The notes beneath the pieces are model-generated. The model worked only from the letters and a program-made list of their open reading frames with translations, searched no databases and was not told the DNA's origin. This document shows positions 36,783-44,300 of a stretch of 64,000 nucleotides of DNA, in pieces (the first letter of the stretch is position 1; the number at the start of each line of letters is the position of its first letter). The stretch is taken from the NCBI GenBank assembly GCA_016713625.1, contig JADJOT010000009.1, positions 682,001-746,000 on the forward strand, read 5' to 3'. This DNA is from Candidatus Accumulibacter affinis (GTDB taxonomy: Bacteria; Pseudomonadota; Gammaproteobacteria; Burkholderiales; Rhodocyclaceae). The translations under genes and the position numbers were made by a program.

Positions 36783-37390
36783 GTGCAACGTCAGGCGATT
36801 AGCCTAGAAGCGCGGGCCGATCGGCAAAACCTCGATCGGGCCACGTGGAAAGCGGCGCGCGGCAAGAGCCGCCGGCCGGCGGTGGCGCGCTTACTCGGCG
36901 ACCTCGACGCGCGCCTTGAGCAACTGGCCGGCGACATTCTCGCCGAGCGCGCGCCGCTCGGTCGCGCCAGCCGCTTCACCATCCATGACCCGAAACGGCG
37001 CACGATCCATGCCGCGTGTTTCTCGGACCGGGTACTGCAGCACGCGATTCTCAACCTCGCCGAGCCGCGTTTCGAGCGCATGCTGGTCGACGGCTGCTAC
37101 GCCTGCCGGCCGGGGCAAGGGCGTGCATGCCGCCGTGTTGGCGGTCCAGCGCGGCTTGCGGGCGTATCCGTGCTTCGTTCAAGTCGATATCGACGGCTAT
37201 TTTCCCTCTATCCGGCACGAGCCGCTGCTCGATCTGCTCGGCCGGCGTTTCAAGGGCGACGCTTTCCTGCGCCTGCTGGCGCGCATCGTCGCCTGCGGGG
37301 CGACCAGCGGCGCGGGCGTCGGGCTGCCGATTGGCGCGCTGACCGCACAACACTTCGCCAACGCCTTTCTCGACAGCGCCTGCGGACGAC
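36783..37390 (+). pseudogene. DGR reverse transcriptase, frameshifted and 3'-truncated
   Basis: From a GTG start: RFTIHDPKRRTIHAACFSDR, VLQHAILNLAEPRFERMLVD and CYACRPG in one frame. After a run of four G (37112-37115, one more than needed) the other frame continues KGVHAAVLAVQRGLRAYPCF, VQVDIDGYFPSI (motif A with catalytic Asp) and VGLPIGALTAQHFANAFLD, matching the DGR-type IGxxxSQ region except for TAQ. Coding similarity stops there: the YxDD active-site motif and thumb are absent and the template repeat begins about 60 bp later. As assembled the enzyme cannot be active. Confidence 0.85.
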
Positions 37391-37450
37391 AGCGGGCGCC
37401 GGTTCGCGGTATAGTGCGGGGCAGGGATGTCGGTCAATGTAAGGAAAAGG

Positions 37451-37570
37451 CCCCCCGCGTCGTGCGTGGCGGCTCGTCGAACAACGAGGCCAGGAGGCTT
37501 CGCTCCGCTTACCGCAACCAGAGGCACCGCAACAACCGCAACGACAACCAGGGCTTTCGCTTTTCCCTGA
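37451..37570 (+). repeat. DGR template repeat (TR)
   Basis: 120-bp adenine-rich-core copy of the VR segments, lying directly after the truncated reverse transcriptase. If translated, the core is rich in AAC codons (RNQRHRNNRNDNQG), the standard TR design, because AAC can mutate to many residues without making stop codons. The conserved ends are identical to both VRs over at least 20 bp. Its 3' flank (TCTCGATGGAGC) differs from the VR flanks and lacks the hairpin. Confidence 0.92.
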
Positions 37571-37769
37571 TCTCGATGGAGCAAAAAGGCATGGATTTGC
37601 CGAAAACCATGGACCAGACGCGACATCCTGCCGGCGCGGCTGGCCGCGGCGGCGAACTGCAAGGCGCCCGGGGCGCCGGTAGGCGCACCTGGCGGATGCC
37701 GGCGCCGATAGCCCCCCGGGTCGCCGACCCTCTCCGCGGCCGCTTCGCTGACGATTTCTCCAGCAGCCG

Positions 37770-38681
37770 ATGCGCGGCGCTGCGTTTCCTTCCGACCCGC
37801 CGTATCCGCCTGCAGAGCAGCGGCGTCCGCCGCTGCTGCCGCTGCCGGGCGCTGCGGCCTGGGGCGACGACGCGTACGGGCTGTGGGTCGACTTCGACAT
37901 CGCCGGCGTCGTGCTGCGTTTTCGCTGGATCGAGCCCGGCGAGTTCTGGATGGAGTCGCCGGAGGGCGAAGCCGAGCGCGAGGACAGCGAAGGACCGCGC
38001 CACGGGGTGCGGCTGACGGCGGTGTTCTGGCTGGCCGACACCGCTTGCACGCAGGCGCTGTGGGGGGCGGTGATGGGCGGCCAGAATCCGAGCCAATTCC
38101 AGGACGACCCCGCGAACCCGGTCGAGCAGGTTTCCTGGGACGACGTGAGCGCTTTCCTGCAACGCGTCGCAGCGCGCTTGCCGGCGGTCGAACCGGCATT
38201 GCCGAGCGAGGCCGAATGGGAGTACGCCTGCCGGGCGGGGACCGAGACGCCGTTCCACTTTGGCGCAACGATCCACCCGGCGCAGGCCAACTACGATGGC
38301 AATTACCCCTATGTCGGCGGCGAGAAGGGCGAGTACCGCGCGAAGACGGTGCCCGTGAAGTCCTTCGCGCCGAACCCCTGGGGTCTCTACGAGATGCACG
38401 GCAACGTCTGGGGTTGGTGTGCCGATGGCTTGCGCCTGTACGACGCCGAGGCGCACGAGAATCCGCGTGGCCCCGAGGGCGACGATGCCCCCCGCGTCGT
38501 GCGTGGCGGCTCGTGGGGCGACGAGGCCGGGAGGCTTCGCTCCGCTTACCGCACCCGGGGGCCCCGCGGCTACCGCAACGGCTTCCAGGGCTTTCGCTTT
38601 TCCCTGAGGTCCACCAGCCAGGACCAGGAGGCAGGCGCGGAGCGCCTGTCGCAGCGAGGAGGGGGCACGCGGGACGCGTGA
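37770..38681 (+). CDS. FGE-sulfatase-fold DGR variable protein
   Basis: 303 residues, an FGE/SUMF1 (C-type-lectin-fold) domain: GVVLRFRWIEPGEFWMESPE, HGVRLTAVFWLADTACTQAL, NPVEQVSWDDVSAFLQ, LPSEAEWEYACRAGTETPF, NPWGLYEMHGNVWGWCADG. The final block RVVRGGSWGDEAGRLRSAYR to GFRFSL is variable repeat 2, which forms the ligand-facing C-terminal loop in this fold. The catalytic Cys of true FGEs is not evident, so a binding role is likelier than catalysis. The first 40 residues are Pro/Arg-rich and the start is uncertain; an upstream DUF4062 part may have been lost. After the VR the frame runs into a roughly 25-residue unconserved tail. Confidence 0.82.
   Translation: MRGAAFPSDPPYPPAEQRRPPLLPLPGAAAWGDDAYGLWVDFDIAGVVLRFRWIEPGEFWMESPEGEAEREDSEGPRHGVRLTAVFWLADTACTQALWGAVMGGQNPSQFQDDPANPVEQVSWDDVSAFLQRVAARLPAVEPALPSEAEWEYACRAGTETPFHFGATIHPAQANYDGNYPYVGGEKGEYRAKTVPVKSFAPNPWGLYEMHGNVWGWCADGLRLYDAEAHENPRGPEGDDAPRVVRGGSWGDEAGRLRSAYRTRGPRGYRNGFQGFRFSLRSTSQDQEAGAERLSQRGGGTRDA
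38488..38607 (+). repeat. DGR variable repeat 2 (VR2)
   Basis: 120 bp, gap-free alignment to the template repeat. I count 15 substitutions; 14 fall on template adenines (A to G, C or T) and the other is the C-to-G also seen in VR1. The frame is intact and codes for RTRGPRGYRNGFQG at the variable core. Confidence 0.94.
38632..38648 (+). promoter_or_regulatory. Hairpin downstream of VR2
   Basis: Inverted repeat CAGGCGC-GGA-GCGCCTG starting 25 bp after VR2, in the position of DGR homing hairpins. A second GC-rich palindrome (ACGCGGGACGCGT) follows at about 38666-38678. Confidence 0.5.
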
Positions 38682-39133
38682 CCCGGGGGGTTCGAGACTA
38701 CATTCTGGTCTATCTGCATTTCAGCAACCCCCTCTCGTACTGGCTTCAGTTCGCCAAAGTTGCCATCTTGCGCAGCCCTATCGAGGTGATGGGCGGCCAG
38801 TTGGCGGTGGTGGCGCGTTTTCCGGATGGCGCTGTGAAGATCGGCAACGTTGCCGATCTGGGGAGCGCTGCCAGGGCGTAAGGTCGCGTAGGGGGAGAGT
38901 ACCCTCAAGGGAGGGTAGCTTCAATTCTCCCGGCTGCTCGGAAACCGCTCTGCTGGAGTAGTTTACATACGTATCCACGGGATACATACTTTGCCGCCTG
39001 TGCTCGCTTGGTGCGCAAGCGGCTTCTGGGCCGCTGCATGCATTTGTGCCAATGGCGCTTTGGGTTGAGAGCATTGGATCTTCTCCTGCGCAAGCGGAGA
39101 AGGATGAGGAGAAAATTTCGAAAGGATTCCGCT
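38682..39133. other. Gap without a recognised gene
   Basis: About 450 bp. A GTG-started frame on the + strand (YILVYLHFSNPLSYWLQFAK, then IEVMGGQLAVVARFPDGAVK) ends at 38881; it is not recognised and may be chance. No sigma-54 match was found upstream of the following PEP-CTERM gene. Confidence 0.5.
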
Positions 39134-41212
39134 ATGGTCCACAAGCTGTCGTCTTGGCTCGGCCGCACGGCCGTTCTCGTCCTATGTCTTTCATCAATCG
39201 CCGAACTGCAAGCCGCAGACTGGATGATCAATGAAGACTATTACCAGACTGATTCGCGCGGTGCTAGCGATTTTGAGTTTCTGCTTGCCGGCGACGTCGC
39301 CGCGCGGATCACCGGCGGCGGTGAGACCTCGATCACCAATGCATTCTCTGACCCCACCCGCAGCACCAGCTTGCAGCCGGGCTTCAACAACACCATCGTC
39401 CGCTTTGCCGGTTCGAACGCGATCCCTGTTTCACCGACGACCAAGCGCCACTTTGGCATCTTCGGCACTGGCCAGAAGCCTGCGGTCATCACCAAAGCGT
39501 GGTCTTTTCCGAACGCGCCGTTCCGCGTGCCGGTACCGAAGTCGAACTTCGATTTCTCCTACGATCCGCTGAACGAGGCGCTGCGAATCACTCTTGAGAA
39601 TATCAGTCCGTACTCGGTGACCTTCGCGAACGTCGGCTACACGCTCAGCTCGAGCGAATACCCAATCGACCAACTGACTGCCAATGGTCTGCCACCGTCG
39701 GCTTTTCAGTCGCTCTTTGGCTTCGACCGGGAGTACCTGCCGGGCGATTTTGTCTCCGCGATCATTTCGAACGTGCCTGCGCACGCGTTCGCCGTGACGC
39801 ATGCTACGGCTTCTTTTTCAGGCAACTCGATCGGCATGGACTACCAGTCGACCGGCGACGAATGGGCGCAGGTGCGCGTCGCGGCGGCCGTTGCCGAACC
39901 CGGGTCCTTGCTGCTTGCCCTGCTCGCCTTGATTGGCCTGGGATTTGCCCACTCGGTTCGAGCCAATCGACTGCCGATGGGCAAATCGACCGGTGTAACC
40001 GCCAGCTTACTGTGCCTCGCCTTGGCGATGCTGCCAGCCGGCAGGGCCGCCGCCGACGTTTTCGTCGTACCGCTGGCGGCGCCACCGACAGCAGGGGACA
40101 CGCGTCCGTTCATCGACCTGAAAGCCAAGGACACCACCGGCAAAGACATCACCATCAAGACGCTGATCGACGGCGGGTCAGCGAGTTCGGAGTTGAAAGT
40201 CACGGCTGCCGTCGGCGGCCAGTTGGGCGTCAGCGGTGGCACGGCCGGTACGGAACGTGGCATCAACGGTACCTCGCCGAGCACGGCGGGAGCGAGTATT
40301 CCGCCCGCTGCCGGCGTCGGCTTCAGCAGTCCGCCGGTCACCCCGGCCGGTCAGGCAGCGGCATCGCCGCCGCTGCCGACCAAAGCCACCGTCGGCACTC
40401 TGCCACCAGGGCGGCAAGCGACCCTCGGCAGCGGTTATCTGGAAGCCAACTTCGACTTCAACGGACGACTCGATGGCTACTACCTGTTCGTCGCCAAAGG
40501 GCAGGGAGCCACCGGCGTCGCGACGGCAAACGCGATTGCCAGTTACCTGGCCTTTGCGACCGCGGTAGCGACGAATCCCGATGGCCGCCCGAAAGATACC
40601 AAGTCCGAGGAGGTCACTCCTTTCCGGCACAGCGTACCGCCGGACGAAGAGGCGATCGACGGCGGCTTCGTTCTCGGCGTCGATGTGCGCAGCGCCTCAG
40701 CGACGCAAGCGAACGTGCCCTTCATTCTCAAGAGTGGCTTCTCGAACACGATCATTTCCGCCCAATGGGCCTCGTTGCTGGGCTTGAACCTCGGCAGTCT
40801 GCCGACCGGGCAGGTCGAGACGAACTTCGGCACGATGGCCGTCGGCTTCGCCCAACTCGAACTGGATCTGTTTAGCGATCCGAGCTTTCCCAGTTTCTTG
40901 ATTCCGGTGAGCATCGCGTTGAATCCGGCCGACAATCCGTTCGGCGACAACGTCCTCGGCAGCGATGTACTTGGTCAGATCCCCTACTGGGACATCGATC
41001 AAACGAATCCGCTTGCGCCGGTCTTCTCTGCTGCCGCTCGCCTCTCACCCATCCCCGAGCCAAGCACGGCGGCTCTACTCGGGGTGACGATGGTCTGCCT
41101 GCTGATCGGGGTCAGGAAAGCCCGTATTAATGTGAAAGTCGCTGACGCGACTTTCACATTGACGGCCAAGGGCGTGCCGCCGCCGGCCGCGGTAATGGCG
41201 GCGCCTTCGTAA
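39134..41212 (+). CDS. Tandem (fused) PEP-CTERM protein
   Basis: 692 codons without a stop that read as two PEP-CTERM proteins in series. Part 1 (to about residue 280) has a signal peptide (TAVLVLCLSSIAELQAADW), a beta-rich body and a sorting signal VAEPGSLLLALLALIGLGFA then HSVRANR. Part 2 opens with MGKSTGVTASLLCLALAMLP, a second signal peptide, has a Gly/Thr/Ala-rich segment, an aspartic-protease-like LKSGFSNTIISAQWA body and a second signal IPEPSTAALLGVTMVCLLIG. A 30-residue tail follows the second Arg/Lys cluster, which is unusual. An AAAGGA precedes the start. Either a true fusion or two genes joined by a lost stop. Confidence 0.8.
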   Translation: MVHKLSSWLGRTAVLVLCLSSIAELQAADWMINEDYYQTDSRGASDFEFLLAGDVAARITGGGETSITNAFSDPTRSTSLQPGFNNTIVRFAGSNAIPVSPTTKRHFGIFGTGQKPAVITKAWSFPNAPFRVPVPKSNFDFSYDPLNEALRITLENISPYSVTFANVGYTLSSSEYPIDQLTANGLPPSAFQSLFGFDREYLPGDFVSAIISNVPAHAFAVTHATASFSGNSIGMDYQSTGDEWAQVRVAAAVAEPGSLLLALLALIGLGFAHSVRANRLPMGKSTGVTASLLCLALAMLPAGRAAADVFVVPLAAPPTAGDTRPFIDLKAKDTTGKDITIKTLIDGGSASSELKVTAAVGGQLGVSGGTAGTERGINGTSPSTAGASIPPAAGVGFSSPPVTPAGQAAASPPLPTKATVGTLPPGRQATLGSGYLEANFDFNGRLDGYYLFVAKGQGATGVATANAIASYLAFATAVATNPDGRPKDTKSEEVTPFRHSVPPDEEAIDGGFVLGVDVRSASATQANVPFILKSGFSNTIISAQWASLLGLNLGSLPTGQVETNFGTMAVGFAQLELDLFSDPSFPSFLIPVSIALNPADNPFGDNVLGSDVLGQIPYWDIDQTNPLAPVFSAAARLSPIPEPSTAALLGVTMVCLLIGVRKARINVKVADATFTLTAKGVPPPAAVMAAPS
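41129..41160. repeat. Perfect 14-bp inverted repeat in PEP-CTERM 3' end
   Basis: AATGTGAAAGTCGC-TGAC-GCGACTTTCACATT, lying in the coding tail after the second sorting signal. No T run follows. It could be an inserted small palindrome that displaced the original stop codon. Confidence 0.8.
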
Positions 41213-41392
41213 AACAGGCGCCACAATCTGCGTGTCTGTGCGCATACTTGAGGAGCTGGAGCTGGATCGGGTCTGCCGAGAAGGTCGCCCCGACTCCCAA
41301 CTCGATGGCACGGGTCGTGGTGAGGACGCCGTACGCGGATAGCGACAGCGAACGGGTCTCGAGCGCACCAGCGGCCGCTTCGCGAAGCCCGT

Positions 41393-44300
41393 TTATCGGT
41401 TGCTCAGTTCTCGCCACGATATCCGACGCGCCGATTCACCCGGTGGCGGCGTCGGAATTTGCGCGGGATCGGTGGCCGGCTGGTCGGTGCGGGTGAGGCC
41501 GTAGAGCTGGTCGTTGGTCAGTACCACTACCGCTGCCCGGGTCGCCAGGGCGTCGGCGATCTTGACCCCGATAATGCCGTTGGTTCCTTCGATCGCACCG
41601 CCAGTCCGGTAGTCGAGGAAGTAACGCGAGCTGGCCGCTTTTGGTACGCAGCCGCCGCCTTCGAGCGGACGGTTGCTGGTGAACACCACGCTGCCGCGTT
41701 GTAGGTTGGGATCGGTATTGCTTTGCTCGCCATCACTGGGAAGGTCAATGTACCAGCCGTCGTTGTAGGGACCCATGGCGTCGCTGATCGCTCGCTCCCG
41801 CGTCTGCTCCAGCCGCGCCGCATACTGCTCGCTGGTTTCGCTGTCGAGCTTGCGCGGACCGGGTGCGCTTACCGTAGTCTGCAGCGTGCGGCAGAAGGGG
41901 ACGCCTTCCGGGCAGCTGCCGGCCACCAGGGTCCAGGTGTTGAAAGCGCTGATGGCGTTGCCCTCCTTGGTGAGCTTGGCTTTGCGGGGATCCCCATAGT
42001 CGAATTCGGTGAGCCGGTCCTTGATCGCGTAGAACGACTGCTGCTGGAACTTGGGCGCCGTCTCGTGGATCGGGTTGAAGTCGCTGGGGCCGAGGAGTTT
42101 GCCGGTGCCGATAAAGACCACCGGGTAATTCCTGACCTTGCCGAGTTCCGGCCGGGTGGTGATCGGCTGTGGCTTGCCGGTAGGATCGGTCAGGGTCGCC
42201 AGCCGTTGCGCACCATAGCCATCCGGAGGGAGATCGCCGTTGATGTCGAAGCGCCACAGGTTGCCCTGCAGATCGCCGCCATAGACGCGCTCGGCCGTGT
42301 TGTTGACGTCCGGGAAGTTGGCCCAGGCAGTGATTCTGGCCAGACCGCTCGGTGTCGTCGCATCGCCGGCGGCGGTGACAATCGTGCCATCGGCGTTGAT
42401 GCTGGTCATCAGCTCACCGGTGTTGGCATTGAGGATGAACAGCCGCCCTTTGCCGTCGCCAGGATTGACGTTGTTATAGCCCGATGCGACGATCACCACC
42501 CAGGTGCCGTCCTTGAGTTTGCTGATCACCGGGTTGCCGTAGGTGTAACCCAGGTTGTCGTTACGGAATTCCCAGAGGGCCTTGGGCGTCGCCGGGTTGC
42601 TGACGTCCAGCGCATAGTAGCCGCGCCCACCGGCGTTGAGGCCGCCGACGAGGATGGTCTTCCAGCGGTCCGGGTTGCTTGCGCTGGCGCAGTTGGCGGC
42701 GCTGTCTGCGCAGATGTCGCCCATTACCGGCGTGCCATCCACGGTGAATAGGTGACGACCCGCATAACTCTTGTCCGCCAGCTGGTAGAGTCTGGAAAAG
42801 ACCAGCGCCGGGACGTAAGCCCAGGCTTCCTTCCCGGTATCGGCCTCGAAGGCGTGCAGCATGCCGTCGTTGGCACCGACATAGACCATCGCCGTGCGGT
42901 CCTTCCTGGCTGCCTTGAACTCGGAGTACTGCTTGTCGACGTAGTTCCATGGCGGCGCCTGTACGTAGACCGCTTCCGATCCGGCGATATCACCGAGCGG
43001 CCGATGCAACAGGCCGTCCTTGGTCGAGGTCGAGCGCTTGCGGTAGAAGGCCGCCAGATTGTCGATGTCGCCCTCGTTGCTGTTGTCGCCGCGCAGGAAA
43101 TTCAGCAGGTTTTTGCCGCTGGCGAGGAGCTTGGCGTCATCACCAAGGCAGGTGACGCCGGAGGAACAGAATTGCGAGAGCTTGCCATTGATGTGATCGA
43201 GGCTCAGAAACGCCTGGTTGACATCCGAGAGGTCATCCCAGAGGAAGGGCTTGAGCTTGTCCTGAGTGCCGGCATCGTAGGTGTAGATGGTGCGCAGCGA
43301 ATGATCGGCCTTTTGCGTGGCGTTCCTGGTCATTTTCTTGCGCAGCTGCTCCTCTGCCGACCACGCCACGGTGTCGGAAATCTCCCCGGTATCGCCGTTG
43401 ACTGCCCGCTTGGCGACGTCGCCAGCCCAGACCCCGACTTCGAAAGAGACTTCGTAGACACCGTTGCCGCCGGTCAGGAGATTTGCCGAGGCCAAAGTCA
43501 CCGCAGCCAGCGCGCCTTTGGCGGTGCCGATGTCGGCCAGCGCGCTGCTGATGCCGGCGGCGAGGGCGGACGGATCGCCGGCGCTGAAATAGGTGCCGCG
43601 GCCATTGACCGCCGCGTGCCAGAGGTCGTCGATGTTGGTCTGCGAATTGTCGACCGGAGTCGGCCAGTTGCATACCCCGGCGTGTTGCCATGAGCAGATG
43701 CCGTCAGTGGGACTGGCGGTAGTGGCCCAGCGAATACTGGCAAAGTCACTGCCATCCGCCTCCTTCGCCTTCGGGTAGTCCTTGGCGTACTGCATCAGGC
43801 CGGAGGCGCCGAGCCCGAGCGTATAGGTGGTCATGCGCTGCATCTTGCCGTCGCTGTTGGCGGCATCGGGACTTTCACAGACGTTCCTGGCGTTGTCGCC
43901 ATCGGGCGCGCAGTTGTGCAGAGCCGTATCATCACGCAGGTCGGTCATGTAGTAATACTGGGCGACATCAGCCAGCGTGTCGGGGGTGGCGCCTTTCGGC
44001 GTCGCACGGCAAGTGGTGGTCTTGCACAAGGCTTCGTTGTTGGTCGGACAATCTTGCGCGGCCAGTGGCGTGCATTGGTCCACCTTGGTCTCGGTCAGGA
44101 GCGGGGTCTTGCAGTCGGTGGTCACGCCGTGGTTGGTATCGTTGGCCAGCTGATCGACGGTGTCGCACTTGGCGACATACTGTTCGGTCGGCGGGGGGAC
44201 TACGCACCGGAAACTCGTCGTCAGGCCGTTCACCGTGCTGGTGGCTTCGCTGCACGGGTCGCCGGCGACGTTCGTCCATTCCGGGTTGGCAAGCACCGTC

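Noticed and set aside
38570..38908. Minus-strand frame over the end of the FGE gene
   Set aside because: It overlaps VR2 antisense and has no recognisable domain or start signal.
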